64,000 bases of DNA from Chaetoderma sp. LZ-2023a (Eukaryota; Mollusca; Caudofoveata; Chaetodermatida; Chaetodermatidae): NCBI GenBank assembly GCA_034401795.1, contig CM067367.1, positions 32,208,942-32,272,941 of the forward strand, read 5' to 3'. A program made the position numbers and the translations under genes. Below are positions 1-13,989 of the stretch, in pieces; position 1 is the first letter of the stretch; each line of letters starts with the position of its first letter. Below the pieces are notes generated by a model. It was given only the letters and a program-made list of their open reading frames with translations, was not told the DNA's origin and ran no database searches.

Positions 1-178
1 CAACAGCACCCAGTCAAATTAGTTGCAAAATATTCAACAGCTTACCTGTGTAGTTTTTTTGGAAATTGATAGTCAGGGTGTTTAGAGGTCGATCGATCCC
101 AATACGAGCGAGGTGTGGGTGGAGCTTAGCTAGAGATGGGCGGGGCATAGCTAAAATGGATAGGTCCATTGTAAGCAG
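1..178. repeat. Family A MITE, right part (cut by window edge)
   Basis: It carries the arm CAGTCAAATTAGTTGCAAAA, then CAACAGCTTACCTG, GTGTGGGTGGAGCTTAGCTA and a GGATAGGTCCATTG end, all shared with the complete copies. Confidence 0.85.
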
Positions 179-238
179 TTCATCAATGGATTCTTTTGTC
201 CATCGTTAGACTCAATATCATCTGCATGCCCCATCTCA

Positions 239-615
239 ATAGATGAACCCAGTCTGTCGATCAATCATATGACGTCATAAGCAACTATACGTCGTGAATG
301 ACGTAATCAAGTCCAACATCGACGCTTAATCGTCCGTTAAACTGTACGTATTGTATCGCTTTAGTATTTAATAAACATTATGTTGAATATTTTGAAAATA
401 ATGTTACTGGTCCCTGTTGCCGGTCTTGCTGTCATATGTGCATCAACAGCTACCAGTCAACTTAGTTTTAAAATATTTAAGAGCTTACATCTATAGTTCT
501 CCGGAATTTAAGATTCAGTGAGTTCAGTGTTCTATCGATCCCAACATTGAAAAAGCATGGGCGGAGCTTAGCTAGAGATGGGCGGGGCATATCTAAAACT
601 TGATTCATTCATTGC
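239..615. repeat. Family A MITE
   Basis: This is a full-length diverged copy with ATATGACGTCATAAGC, GTCGTGAATGACGTAATC, a central inverted repeat and GGGCGGAGCTTAGCTAG. Confidence 0.85.
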
Positions 616-942
616 GATGTCTAGCTTTCACATTGGAATGCTTGGTCTTTTCAAATGTTCTGGAACAGACGCTGATCGAGCTGACCACAAGCTAGGTAAG
701 AGGCCATTTATAATCCCACTAGACCTATGTTGTTCGTCATCGCTGACGGATGAATTGACGAATAAGTAGCCTCTTGATGGCATCAAATGAATCTGAATCT
801 GAAATGTACGTGTCACGTCGATTGACATCTTGTCGAAATTCCTATGCTTTGATAGGACTATCAATGCTAGTCTTCACTGTCTCGGCGCAATTATTTTCTG
901 TTTTCAAACTTGAGAGATAAGGACAGCAATTTTTAATGTCGT

Positions 943-1338
943 TTAGCCTTTCTTGTCCCAACAGCGCCTCAAAACGCTCAAAATACAACTTGATATACCA
1001 ATTAAACATTTTGATGGTCAATATTCTTCAAGATATTTGGGTTTTTTGCAAATTTACCACTGAATTTTTTTCGCCGGCTTGCACATTAAAAGGGTAATGG
1101 TAAAGAAAATTAACATTTTTTACTTAGCCGGTGTCTATCTGCAGGCCAAGAGACGAGTATTTTAGAAAATTTACGACTTGAATGACTGGCTCGGTAACCG
1201 AGCAAGTCATTCTAGTGGTAAATATTTGAAAAAAACCTCTTCTTTAAGCCTTCCAATAAACCATGTCTGAAGACCACTTTAAAGGATTTTTTTGGTCAGT
1301 TTGACCATAAAGGGTTAAGTTGACACAAGAAGGGTTAA
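943..1338. repeat. Family B2 foldback element
   Basis: Ends are inverted (TTAGCCTTTCTTGTCCCAAC and, reversed, TTAACCCTTCTTGTGTCAAC). The core is a GACTGGCTCGGTAACCGAGC palindrome. It resembles 62442-62814. Confidence 0.7.
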
Positions 1339-1476
1339 GGGCGGGTTTGACCTCGGGCTGGAGAGCAAGGGTCGGTAGTTTCCTGTGTTTAGGCAGTGCG
1401 ATAAGTGTGCTTTTGCCCGCAGAATCTACATGGAGGCGTTTCTGAAATGCAAGAGATGATGATTGGTGTGGTTATC

Positions 1477-1722
<246 letters not shown>

Positions 1723-1977
1723 ATGCCATTACTAATGCCATCTCGCACACAAGCGAGACCATTCGTTAGGACCATCTTTACTTTTCTAGCCTCTGCTTCT
1801 ATTATTGGTATTTTGCAGGTGTTTCGGTTCAATGTACACCAGACGAGGACAGTGGTTCGTCTTCGTTGAACAGATCTTTGAACCAGTCTCTGATTGTCTT
1901 GAGTTGTTCCCTGGTCAGAGCCGATGCAGTATTCGTCCACATTCTGAACAGCGAGTCGCTGTTATGATGTGCCGATT

Positions 1978-2219
1978 CGTAACCCTTTAACACACATATC
2001 AGCAGCCACAATGGCTTCTACAGTGGTCTTGAGAAATGTCCATTTGCAGACCAAGAGAAAAATATGTTTGAAAACTTCCCACTGGAATGACTGGCTCGAT
2101 AACCGAGCCAACTATTCCAGTAGTAAATCTTTAAAAATAGCCTTCTCTTGGTCTGCAAATGGACATTTCCTATGAGAAAATTAACATTTTCATGACAAAT
2201 TCGAGGCTTAAAGGGTTAA
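1978..2219. repeat. Family B1 foldback element
   Basis: It runs from TAACCCTTTAACAC to TTAAAGGGTTAA. Outer arms are CATTTGCAGACCAAGAGA and its complement, and the inner palindrome is GACTGGCTCGATAACCGAGC. Confidence 0.85.
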
Positions 2220-2461
2220 TACATTGGCGGCTTCCAACATCTTACGACTGTCCTCGGTGGAAGTGACCTCATTTACCAGACCATCTGCTATTTTGATGGC
2301 GAGTTCTTTCAAACATACAGTAATTTGGTGCACGCTCATACTGCGGCTCATTCTAGCTACGTGTTGTTTTACGTAGTCTCAATTTTTATCTTGGTTCAGA
2401 CAGCTTTCTTAGAGGTGGATCATTAACATAGTTTTAGAACATACATTTCCGGTATCCGCAG

Positions 2462-2760
2462 AGGATAGATAGATAATTTATTGCAAGAATCCAACATATG
2501 GATATGGCAAATAAACAGATAAGTAAATACAACCCAATAAGCATATGAAGACATTCTCAGATGGATGGTTGTCCTCATGTTCGTCTGGTAAATTGTAGTA
2601 CGGATCACACAAGGCCGGGCCAGAATGGCCCATACCGGCACGTTCGTCTTCACCTCTCTAATAGTGCGGGGTCCGTAAGATCGCCTACCGCGCACGCGCG
2701 ATAATCCAGATAGGCCAAGCACGGTGTACTGTAGGTATGGAGCTGGCATCTTTTATGGAT
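2462..2760 (-). repeat. Possible LINE 3' end with (TATC)n tail
   Basis: On the minus strand the sequence ends GCAATAAATTATC followed by repeats of TATC, the look of a LINE 3' end with a polyadenylation-like signal and a short tandem tail. The preceding open stretch (YGPRTIREVKTNVPVWAILA) could be a C-terminal remnant. No domain is recognised. Confidence 0.35.
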
Positions 2761-4057
2761 ATATGTCTCCATGTTCTCTAAATTATTGATACGGGTCCGT
2801 TTTGCTCCATATTAGGGCGAATCTTGGCTAAAATTCCTTCAGAAATCCACATCTGCATTGAATCGGATAAGAAATGGCAGAGATATTGTGTGCTATAAAA
2901 TAGGCGTAGGTACTACACGCTCGCGCTAGAGTAGACCCCGTTGTTACACGCCGTGTGTGGATTGGCTGAATAGGAGCGCTGGAGATTTTTTCATCGGACA
3001 CAAAATCGTATAAAAGGACCTTTATCTGCCCCGGGATCGCGTCTCTATTCGGCCAACTGGTGATCATTGGCGTCATAGGCAATCCCATTCACTTCTCGTT
3101 GCCTCTCTCCACCTAGGAGTATAAATGGGTACCAGTATAGAAACTGGGGAAGTTACCAATAATAGACTGAAATAAAACCAGCCTAGAATGGCGTGAATGG
3201 GACCTGGAATCAAGGACTCGCTAGACACCAAGCAAACCAATAACTTCATAAAAATTAGTCGAGTGGTCGTTCAGTTTGGACGTCATTTCAAGCTCCATGC
3301 ACTGCACCGAGCAGCTAAACGCAGCTACACCAAACTCAAGGCTAGCCGAAAGAGCACCAGAATCCTCTGGACGATGCGTACCGCAAAAATATAGACTCCC
3401 ATCGGTAATACTCTTACTCAAAAGGTACGTCTTGTGTGAAATTCTTGTGAGCCATCCTACAGCTACGATTTATATATCGCTATAACCTATCCGTACCACG
3501 ACTGAAAAGTTGTATAACAACCTTCATCATAGTAGCACCGAAAATCTGTGATACCTTGCTTTCGGCCATATTTGTGACGAAAAACTGTGCTAACTCATTT
3601 CCGGTTGAGACGAAACAACTGTATCGCATCCTGATGAATCTGTCAAACATTACCTTTTTTACTGTCCACTTTTTAACCAGCAAAGAACCACCTTTGAAAA
3701 TGGGCTTGCCTCCAACCATATCTCCTCAACAGCCCTAACCACTCAGCAACTTCTAGATGGCTGCGCTGACGTTGATGTAGAGTTAAACATCACGGTTTCC
3801 ACCATTCTATGTCAATATATTACTGACACCTGTCGGTTTAAATGACCTACAATAATTTCTAATACCACTCATGGATTGCGTCGACAAATCCATAACCGCA
3901 AAAGTTTCTGGATGGTCATGCAGTGTGGACCAGCATGGGTGACTACAGCACATCGAGCTCCTCCTTTCTCCTTATGCCGCCTTGTGATTCGTCGAACCAT
4001 GCTTTTCTCCTTCTCCCGAAGATTTCATTCTGCAATCATTAGGCTACCTACAAAATC
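2761..4057. other. No gene recognised; AT-rich unique-looking sequence
   Basis: Short open frames are present, none with a recognisable domain. A TATA-like TATAAAAGG occurs at about 3010, without any supported gene next to it. Confidence 0.5.
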
Positions 4058-4137
4058 TCTTCTCCTCCTCCTCCTCCTTCTTCTTCTAATTCCGCCTCCT
4101 CCTCTTCTTCTTCTTCTTCTTCTTCTTCTTCTTCTTG
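4058..4137. repeat. (CTC/TTC)n microsatellite
   Basis: A pyrimidine tract of CTC units grading into TTC units, followed by TTA-rich sequence to 4197. Confidence 0.95.
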
Positions 4138-4199
4138 TTATTATTACTGTTATTGTTGTTATTATTGTTATGACGGTTGGCAATATTATTATTCCGCCT

Positions 4200-5570
4200 C
4201 TTGAGTTATTTAATGCACTATACTTGTACGTAAGTGAGAGACACGCTCATAAGACATGTCTTATTGTGCTCCTACATAGACTAAAAAAATAAAACTTAGT
4301 TTAAACCCACTGTATCGCTCAAACTAAGTCTATTATCGAGCTGATTCTTCTCGGGCTTAAAGTCGTTAATACTGCTGTGCCATTCTTCACTGTTCAGAAT
4401 ATTGCATACTGTGCAGCACCTGAGCTTGCAGCGCCGTTCATCTTGTGCCGAACTACAGAACTACTTCGCCGAATTCTCACACTTCGTCCAACTTCATCCG
4501 CCTGCTTCGGCTCTGCAAACCTCCAGTAGTGCGCGGACATCACCACTGTTATTTTTTATCACTGTTCTTCAACTCTCTTGCATCTTCCTCTTTCACATTG
4601 TATACACCTTTTTGTGCCATTTGTGGTCTTTTTACTTTCATGCGCCGATGACTAATAGACCAACTTGATAGCGATTTTTGGTTTCTTATTGTACTTATTG
4701 ACTATTAGGCATTATTGCGATTCACATACAATTCTGCACCTCAGTTATTTGTGCTAGAACACCGTTAACAAGCCGATGCTGTTGCTTTAAAAGCGGCTAG
4801 TTATTGTAAAGCTCTCTCCAGGTGCCACAAAAGTCTAGTGATAAGGCTGCAAAGGAGCCATAACGGCCACAGCAACTGTCTCTCATTGTGACAAACCCCG
4901 CCCCATGTTCGCTCATACTTGTTTTATATATATAGCACCCGAAACAGGTTTCTCGACGGACTCAATCCTAACGGAGAGGCATCACACTTCCCTCAGTATC
5001 TTCAGTGATACCTCAGCAGAGTAGAACCACACGCCAAAAAAGGAATTCACGGCGGAATAAATAATTATACCGACCTTAGCAGTGAATCTTCGGCATTTCA
5101 GTATAAACCTGACTCAGGAATGACCGTTAGTTCCTAGGAATCAGGTTCATTTCGACGCTTCGGCTCGCGGCAAAGGACGTGTTTGGCAGACTAACTCTCT
5201 GGTGACTAAGAATGTCCGACTGGGCCCGCCACACATGTCTAGGTATACAAGTCGTTGCAGTCTGCTAAGTGTTTCTTCGGCCAAACCGTAACTAATTTAC
5301 GCATTCGTGTTCTCGCGAGATCTCCTACGCTAAACGGGATCGAGATAGCTCTCGTGGATAATGACCGGCCATTAGCGTAGTAATTTTCCCAAGAATTTCG
5401 GGATTTGCTTTCTTAAATACCAGGATAGTTAAAATGCGAAGAAATGAAGTTTGTATGTAACAAAGTATATTATTTAACCCAAAAGGCACCGGTGTACATG
5501 TATTGTATCGTATTCTATGTCATTTGTAATATAAAATATGCATGTACATGTATATAAATGTTATATGTAT
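4200..5570. other. No gene recognised
   Basis: The sequence is of mixed composition, with two overlapping short frames at 4402-4668 that look like chance. I see no repeat family, RNA gene or splice-supported exon here. Confidence 0.5.
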
Positions 5571-5574
5571 AAAA

Positions 5575-5709
5575 ATAATATTATAAATTTATGTTATATG
5601 TCAAGGGTCCACCGCATCATAGGCATTGCCTTTGGTGGATGCCTGTATTGAATTGTTAAATTATTTACCTATATGGAAATAGAGAATCTTGAATCTTGAA
5701 TCTTGAATC
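5575..5709 (+). repeat. Retroposon 3' tail with GAATCTT repeats
   Basis: An AT-rich stretch contains a short GC-richer block (GGTCCACCGCATCATAGGC) and ends in three to four copies of the 7-mer GAATCTT at 5683-5709. Tandem short-unit tails of this kind mark the 3' ends of CR1-like LINEs or SINEs that use them. No coding part is attached. Confidence 0.45.
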
Positions 5710-6089
5710 ATGTTAATTGAGCAGACGTCGATATAGACGGTTATTATAGAGAAAATAGTCACCGCTTATTTTCTGGTTATATCCAAAATGGCTGCGCCCA
5801 TGATAAGCAAATATTTTCACGACTCCGAGCTTTCCATATGAATATACTTGTGTCGCTGTGAATTTACTAGAAAAATCGACCTAGACATTTACTGCAACAT
5901 CCGTCCAAGTGTATTGTATAGCTGTTTTGTCCACGAGATATAATCTAAAACCAGACACTCAGTATAGTCGACTAGCCCAGTGACTCGGTGAGTGATAACA
6001 AGACAACACTATAGTCATCTATTCATTTATCAGTTTACGCAAGGCCAAGATATCTGATAAAGCAGTAAGTAGCGGTCGGTCGGCCGGCT

Positions 6090-7930
6090 TCACCATGAAA
6101 GGGTTAACCATGTCAACGACAACTCCAAGTACATTCTTTGCAATATGTAGCATATTTTGTCCAATATTTTGAAATTAATATGACTTAAAGCAGTCGCTGC
6201 GTAAGGCAACAATGGCTTCCAGTCATATTAATTTTAAAATATTCCAAAGATTTCAAGTTTGTTTGCCTTACGATTGAGAACCATTCAATTTATCGGTGAA
6301 AGGGTTAATGGTCAAACTGACTAGAAACAGCATTTACTCTAAGTTTGGAAAACGTGTATTTGTTGGCGAAGAAGACTATTTTTGAAATTTTACCACTGGA
6401 ATGACTGGCTCGGTTACCATGTCAATCATGTCAGCGGTACAATTTTCAAAAATAGTCTTCTCTTGGCCTGCAAATTAAAATTCCAAATGACCGCTATGCA
6501 CAGAGGCTCGTTTTAGCCGGCTTCACCGTGAAAGGGTTTACCCTTTGAACGACAAGTCCAAATACATTCCTTGCAATGTGTAACATATTCTGTTAAATAT
6601 TTTGAAATTAATATGACTGAAAGCAGTTGCCGAGCAGCAATGGCTTCCAGTCATATTAATTTTTAAATATTTAAAATATTTCCTGTTTGTTTGCGCTACA
6701 TTGAATTTATCGGTGAAAGGGTTAATTGTCAAACTGACCAGACACTGGTCAGCATTTACAGTGAGTTTGTGAAATGTGCATTTGTTGGCCTAGAAGACTA
6801 TTTTTGATAATTGTACCACTGACATGACTGGCTTGGTAACAGAACCAGTCATTCCAGTGGTAAAATTTCAGAAATTGCCACATTCCAGTGACAAATGCAC
6901 ATTTCTCAAACTCACTGTAAATGCTAGTTTTTGGTCAAGAAGACTATTTCTGAAATTTTACCACTGGAATGACTGGCTCGGTTACCAAGCCAGTCATGTC
7001 AATGGTACAATTTTCAAAAATAGGCTGCCACTTGGCCTGCAAATTGAATAAAGACCTTTTCGAAAATTTACCACTGTAAGGACAAGCCAGTCATTATACT
7101 GGTACAATTTAAAAAAATAGTTTTCTCTTAGCCTGCATATCATGAGATACGGACATTCCTCAAAAGCACTACTGAGGCCGGTTTTGGCCGGCACGGGCTT
7201 CACCATTATACTCGTTCAACGACAAGTTCAAGTACATTTTTGCGATGTGCATAACATATTTCGTTCAATATTTTGAAATTAATATGACTGAAAACTGTTG
7301 CTACCTTTAGGGCAGCAGTCAATTACTTTTTAAATTTTCAAACGATTTCCTGTTCAAACTGACCAAAAACCAGCATTTACAGTGAGTTTGCGCTTTTGTT
7401 GGCCAAGAAGACTATTTTTGAAATTTTACCACTGGAATGACTGGCTCGATGACGGCGCAAGTCATTTGAGTGGTAAACTTAAAAAAAAAATAGTGTTCTC
7501 TTGGTCCGATTATAAATGGACATTCATAAAGCAACAATTATAATTTTCTCGTGATTGTTAAAGTCGGTCGGTTGCTCCAATCTGTCCAGTGAGGTTCAGT
7601 ATATTTTTTTGTTAACCCTTTAATAGCTAAGTTTGGTCCAAAATGTTTGCTTATTGAATATCCATAATTTGCAGGCCAAAATAAGACTTTTGAAAATTTA
7701 CCACTGAAATGACAAGCCAATCAGTCATTCCTGTGGTACAAATTTCCAAAATATTCTTTGAAACTTGAGAAATGTGCATTTGTTGGCCAAGAAGACTATT
7801 TTAGAGATTGTACAACTGGAATGACTGGCTCGATGACAGAGCGAGTCATTCCAGTGGTAAATTGTCTAAAAATAGTATCTTGGTCTGCCTAAAAATGAAC
7901 GTTCATAAAGTAACAATTTGAATTTTCTTG
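6090..7930. repeat. Cluster of family B foldback elements
   Basis: At least five degenerate copies lie end to end or nested. Cores of GACTGGCTCG and CCAGTCAT recur near 6405, 6830, 6970, 7435 and 7815, and GTGAAAGGGTTAA borders at 6098, 6295, 6528 and 6713. A related inverted pair around CAGTCATATTAATTTT and its complement occurs near 6175-6240 and 6600-6665. Confidence 0.75.
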
Positions 7931-8795
7931 CGATTTCTGATGTTGTGATTCTTTTTATTTAGAACATACATGTCATATTTTGTTTATATATCAGGCAACA
8001 TGTCAACCATAGATGGTTTCATCACCAGGCATTTGATCAGCTGCTGTGTCCAGCGAAGCATTTACATATGCAAATACAATCCTGTTGACAATACCAAATA
8101 ATTGTACATTCCAGCATAGAGCATGCTGTATATTGTGCATTCCGGTTACTAGCCAGATCTTTGTAAACGGTGCATAGTATGGTGATATATTAAGGAGAGT
8201 GTAATCAATAATCTTGAGAATGAGTTAAATTTGGTTCAAAACATTTATAACTCAATACCACAGCTTATATCACTACTTGTAGTTGGCACCCATACTGGAT
8301 TTCTTACCCATCGTCCATTTCAACAGAGTTCTTTCACAACCCTACTCCGATTGACTTATAAAGTTTCAAACCGATTTGAAAAAACAGTCGCAAGATTAAT
8401 CATCTGGAATTGTCACGGTTGCAGAGCTCTGGTCTCTGCTGTACATACTGGATTTGCAACAAATCTTGAACAATGGCAGTATTGTAAAATATATTTAGAA
8501 CTGATGACGAGACTACAATGACAATCAAAATATGTAACATCATCAGTAGATGTCTTCTGACAGACGGCTCCAGTGTAAATGTTCATTCACCTGGATGATT
8601 TTGAACCTAAACGCCTAGCACATTTCACGAATTGGGCGTTGAAAATATGTTACTTACTTATATTGACGTAACACTGAAACTTAACGTATGGATGAATTGA
8701 ATGTGTCTCAATCTACCATACCAGCACCTCTCGCACACCCTGCTATAGATGTATTTCAGTATTTCTATCATTCAGTATTGGTATATTATCATGTT

Positions 8796-9023
8796 TTAAC
8801 CCTTTAACACTCATAGCTGCCAAAAACAGTCTTGAGAAATGTCCACTTACAGACAAAGCGAAGACTGCATTTGAGAATTTACCACTGGAATGACTGGCTC
8901 GAAAAACGATCCAGTCATTCCAGTGGTAAATTTTCAAAAATAGTCTTCTCTTAATCTGCAAATGGACATCTTCTATGAGAAAATTTAAATTTTCTTGAAC
9001 AAATTCGAGGGTTAAATGGTTAA
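8796..9023. repeat. Family B1 foldback element with TTAA at both ends
   Basis: It is bounded by TTAA (8796-8799 and 9020-9023), starts TTAACCCTTTAACACTCATA and has the palindromic core with arms CATTCCAGTGGTAAATTTTC. Confidence 0.85.
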
Positions 9024-9499
9024 GTACTATGAATCCGAACATGTTATCCCATGACAAACTACAGCTATTTATTTAATAGAAATAAATACATTAAAAATAC
9101 TCGCAAACTGAATATCTAATGTGCACTGAATTTAACATTTTTTGTTGCGACTATCACTATCGATTAGTATAAGTTGGACTGTGTCAAAAAAGGCTTTGAG
9201 AAATATTGAAAATTCAACATTTTCTGCTAAACGATTTATTGAAAGTATGGAAATTTTTAATTTTATCACGTGTGATTTCCATTTGAAAAATAATATAGAT
9301 AATATTGATACAAGAGTATCATTATTATCTTTATTATTTCGCGAGCTCGGCTACTAATTGTGAGTTTTCTGCAAAATTTTGTTTTGAAATGGACATTGAT
9401 TGGAGGCTTCATAAAATTGGTCTTGATAAATTAGTTATGGACACTGTATGGAGTTTCATGCTGCAGGTCTATGAATCCTGTTAACTATGTAGTATTGTA

Positions 9500-9905
9500 A
9501 GACAGCCTCTGGTATTGAAGAATGACCATTTGCTGGCCAAGAGAAGACTGTTTTTGAAAATGTATCACTGGAATAGCTGGCTAGGTTGATAAGCAAACTA
9601 GTCAATTAATATTGTGGCGATCTCTAAAAATAGCCCTGTTGGCCTGAAAATATGTACATTCAGTGAGCAAAATCTTAGAATTTCTTGACCAATCCTGACC
9701 ATTGATCCATTTAACACTCAAACCTGCCAAAACAGCTTTAGCAGGAATCTTGAGAAATGTTCATTTTGCAGACCAAGGACTGGCAAAGTTATTTTTGAAA
9801 ATTTACTACTGGAATGACTGGCTCGATAACCGAGCCAGTCATTCCAGTGGTAAACTTGTCAAAACTTATCTCTTGGTCTGAAAATTGACATTTCCTATAA
9901 CAAAT
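9500..9905. repeat. Two family B foldback copies
   Basis: A decayed copy (9520-9660) is followed by a better one whose core, GACTGGCTCGATAACCGAGC, lies near 9815. Flanks read CATTTGCTGGCCAAGAGAAG and CTTATCTCTTGGTCTG. Confidence 0.7.
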
Positions 9906-10079
9906 GGGTTGAGCCAAAAGCTCTAATTATGTGTTATGCTATGGCTGGAATTATGTAAGATGAAAAATAGAGTTAATGTTGAATGTGCTTTGAACAACTC
10001 AGTCATGATTTAATATTGTACCCATATATGGGTGTACACCCATTCTCGTGCTGTGAATTGGTAATTATAGCAAGGTTCG

Positions 10080-10450
10080 TACTGATCATGGAAATCCTGG
10101 AATGTCATGGAATTTGAAAATTTAAATTCCAGACCTAGAAAGTAATGGAAAATGAGTGTTTTTAATCATAGGTCATGGAAAGGTCATGGAAAATGGTAAT
10201 CATGTAAAAGAAATCTGTTGGCATAAACATGATAAATAATCTCTATGCAATAAAAATTACGGCAACAGCTTATCAAAACAAGGATGTGGCTTTGGTTGTT
10301 GCAATATTCAGACATTTTGCAGAATAACTATGATCTTATTTTTGGAGCTATATCATACATTTTATACAAATCTAGATATTAATTCTCAGAGGTCATGGAA
10401 TTTGTTAATTTTGGTCTTGAAAAGTCATGGAATTTCAAGCACAGAAAGGT
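10080..10450. repeat. Dispersed-type repeat rich in GTCATGGAA
   Basis: CATGGAA or GTCATGG recurs about eight times, e.g. TGTCATGGAATTTGAAAA and AAAGGTCATGGAAAATGG. I recognise the look of a dispersed repeat but cannot name it. Confidence 0.45.
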
Positions 10451-10985
10451 GTACCATCTCTGTTATAGATTATGCTCTAATGTTTGTACACAGGTCTCTG
10501 ACCAGTTTGTGGATCTCATTCAAGAACCATCACTATCAAAAATACTAATTTGTACAGGTAAAAGCATTATATAGCTATGTGAGCAGTGATCTGTAATCTT
10601 TAAGGCGCCATGGTTTGCCTTGGATCTAACTATTGAATCGGACTAATTTTTAATTTTACTATTAAAGTCTTTCTAACAACTTCCAGACAACCCAGTTTTC
10701 TGATTTAAGCAGATTTCTGAACACAGTAATAGTGGATGTCTTATTCTTAATTAGAAATGTGTTTCATAAAAATAGCAAAGTTCTTCTCATTCCAGTATCA
10801 TTTCTTAAGGTCTGTCCATACTGAGTAAATTGTAACCTGGCATGTGGAAGACTGATGCAATCAGATATCTCACTGAGGCATGCAATCTTGACATCTCCCT
10901 GAGGCAACCCTTAAATTATTGTTTGTTTGGCAATTGGGGGAACTCAAATCTTATTGACATGCCATGGACAGTGTGTGCAATTTTT

Positions 10986-11149
10986 AGCTCACCTGGCCAG
11001 AATGGACAAGTGAGGTTATGCCATGGCGACCGTTCGTCTGCTATCCGTCATCCGTCCGTCAGCTTTTGCTTTAAAACCTCATAAACCGCTTAGCGGATTT
11101 TAACCAAATTTGAGTTAAAGCATCCTAATTGTCACCGCTGTCTTTAAAG
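10986..11149. repeat. Fragment of the CTCACCTGG-type repeat
   Basis: TTTTTAGCTCACCTGGCC, GCCATGGCGACCGT and CCGTCCGTCAGC, with AACCAAATTTGAGTT, are the reverse complement of the end of the repeat at 32.77-34.12 kb. Confidence 0.75.
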
Positions 11150-11470
11150 GTTGCTCAGCAAAGATGGTCCATGTTTGGCCATGTGCTAAGAATGCCAGAA
11201 GAGACACCAGCACAGAGAGCCTTGGAGTTCGCCCTACTCGGAGCCAGCAAATACAAAGCAAGGAGAGGACGTCATTGCATAAATCTGCTACACATACTAC
11301 GAGGTGACCTCAAGAAAGCAGGACTCGTTACACTCAAGTCAAGAATGGACCTGAGGAAGCTAAGGATTTCGGCTGTGGACAAGACACAGTGGGCTAAAAT
11401 TGATTGCAGCTGTAGGATGTTTCTACTACTACAGCCGCAGAATACAGTAATCATAGATAGGGTGCTATGC
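11150..11470 (+). pseudogene. LINE C-terminal fragment, related to 21.6 kb copy
   Basis: It encodes QQRWSMFGHVLRMPEETPAQ, then KYKARRGRHCINLLHILRG and KSRMDLRKLRISAVDK, followed by the same 3' UTR as the 21474-21905 copy. It is truncated at 5' and directly abuts a CTCACCTGG-type repeat fragment at 10986-11149. Confidence 0.78.
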
Positions 11471-13514
11471 CTCTGTTGGCATTAATATATGTGCTTAAAA
11501 CATCTGGTTAAGTGCCTTTGAAGGACTGTTAACTACAGCGACATCCACCTAGCTTAATTAGTTTGAAGATTCGGCCTGACCAATATCTGCGGAGACTGAC
11601 CAGCCATTTCTCGTAAAATAGCATACACCACATGTATAAACACACGCAATCACATCTCATCAATACATTTTGTTATACCCAACTATGGTTGGATGATCCT
11701 ATTTTGACGGCGGCCCGCGCAAGGCATTTCCTCTCGCTTTAGCAAAAGCTTCTCTAAGGAGGTTATTTCTATATCTTGTATACTTAGTTTATATTAAACA
11801 TTAGAAAGCCTTGGTGACCCTCCGTTTTTATATTGTCACTTAGGTATAGTCGTTCTCTGACGAGATACAGATCAGATAAGGATAATAACTCTCACTAAAT
11901 CAGCAAGTCCAACGTCAACTTACACTGACATAACCCACCATTGGGCCAGCACCACTAGTTGAGCCGAATTTGCGTCTCTTAAAGAAACATGTATACACGT
12001 CACACGGGACTAACGAACAGCACAAATGAAAGCATGATGTGGAACCGCAATGTATGCATGAATGCCTGCCCGGCCTCAATGGAATGATCGTTCCACCAAT
12101 CCACGGGATCAGCTTTTGTATTCTTCGGAGCATCTGATTCCCAACTCTGCAGAACCGGAAATCCAAGACCTAACCAGGAAATCTGCTGTGCCGATTTGTA
12201 CCGCAGTCCGAGGACCAATGTGGACGTGCTGACTCTACAATAGGTGTTCAATATGGGGCCCGAAACATTGTACCTACCAACGACCGTTATGTTTCAATCG
12301 GTATACTGACCTACCTGTGAAGCTGTACGGTGATGTAGAAATGGCCCGTCACGTAACCATACAAGCACTGAATATCATACATAATGCACAACATCAGCGC
12401 GATTACTCACCAATTAATGAGGGAGCATTCATTGACGCATCAGAAGCTGATGTGTCTATCTCATGGTCAGCGCACACTCACGCCCGATTATGAACTTGAG
12501 TATCCACCCCCCTACACGGAGGCACAATTCACTGATCACGACACCCCCCCCCCCCCCCACACACACACACCGAAATGATTCCCCTGTGTTACGGCGACCA
12601 TGATCACTGTCATACAAGGACCCCTATCCTCACCAAGCACCACCAGTCCATACTTCTTTAAACGTACCTCAGCGCTTCCCCGACTCCCCTGCGCCGAGAT
12701 ACGAGCGAGGAGAACAGGCTCAGGAAATATGGAGCAATGCACCTACATACACTACACGATAGCCTGCATTTTCGCAGGCCCCGCCGTCATACTGAGTGCG
12801 CACTTCGGAGAGACCCACTGAACCTCCGCACCATATGACGGCAGAGCCTGCATGTGAAGATCAGCTATTTCGGTCCATCACATCCCATAGAGCAAAACCA
12901 CCACCTTCCACACATTATGCACCCACCAGAGAACCGACTCGTCGGATCTCGCCGCCACGATACCAGCATCACCATTCACATGGTACCCCCGACTTAGCCC
13001 CAATCAACCCAGCCCCTGGCAACACCAGGATCACCCCAACCCCGAATTCAGCGGGGAAGATCATTAGAAGAACTACCGTCGTTAGTTCGAGATAACATCT
13101 CGAACCAACTGGTGGTTTGACCAACAGATGGGGGAATATCTGGTGGCGAAACATTCTGGCAAAGCCCTCCAAGTAGTAGCCGATTAGGCTCCCACTGTAC
13201 CTTAATCTACACACTCCTGGACGGTGCCTTGTTAGAATGTTTCGGTGACACGGCGTTTCACATGTAACCTTAATGGAGCTGTCTGTTTTCCGTATAAGTT
13301 ATTAATGCTAATACAGCTATGTCACAAACAGAATCCAGATAATTTACAAGTGTGCTGGTGATGCACTTGAGAGCTTGTCCAGTATCATGTTTAAGTGTTT
13401 GTCCAAAGGCTGCTTGTCCTTTGTCATTCCTATCACTAAGCTTAATTACACATTATTTTGCCCTTTCGTGTGATGATTCTAGGAAGGACTTATCAATCTA
13501 TCCTTTCTTGAGAT
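11471..13514. other. No gene recognised; C15 run plus (AC)n at 12544-12571
   Basis: The part from 12.4 to 13.2 kb is unusually rich in C on the plus strand and carries proline/histidine-rich frames (e.g. 12796-13095) with no recognisable domain. I treat these as compositional. Confidence 0.5.
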
Positions 13515-13738
13515 AATGGACCTTTCTAGTTTATCCATCCATCATATGACATCATAATCAACTACGTGACGTGTAGCATGACGTCACACTCAATAACGTC
13601 ATGAATGACGTAGATAAGTACGTCACGAACGCATAATTGGTGACGACCTAAGCATTGCTGTACGAGTTGTATGTCTTTACTATTTAGTAAACAAGCTGTT
13701 GAATATCTTGAAACTAATTTGACTGGGCCTATTACGAT
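13515..13738. repeat. Family A MITE, left half
   Basis: It starts GGACCTTTCTAGTTTATCC and has three TGACGT-type sites. It breaks off inside the central hairpin, after TTTGACTGGGCC. Confidence 0.8.
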
Positions 13739-13989
13739 TGTTTTCACCGAAAATGATATAAGACTACATGTTCATGTATGTGTTTCATAATCTCCGAGCT
13801 ATGCATTTGGCCGTATGTGTATGATCACAATGTGCGCGTTGCAAAGAAATACCCCTATAATAAATAATTTGTTCCCTGAATAGGGAAAGTATATGCAGTG
13901 AGATGTGATAAACTTGCACATAAATCGCTGTTATATAGGCCTGGCCAGGTTTTTGGTGCAGAAATTAGCCGAATAGGAGATAATGCATT

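Noticed and set aside
12384-13214. Proline/histidine-rich frames as a possible gene
   Set aside because: Overlapping frames on both strands have similar bias, no domain is recognised, and the region contains a poly-C/(AC)n tract. It looks compositional.
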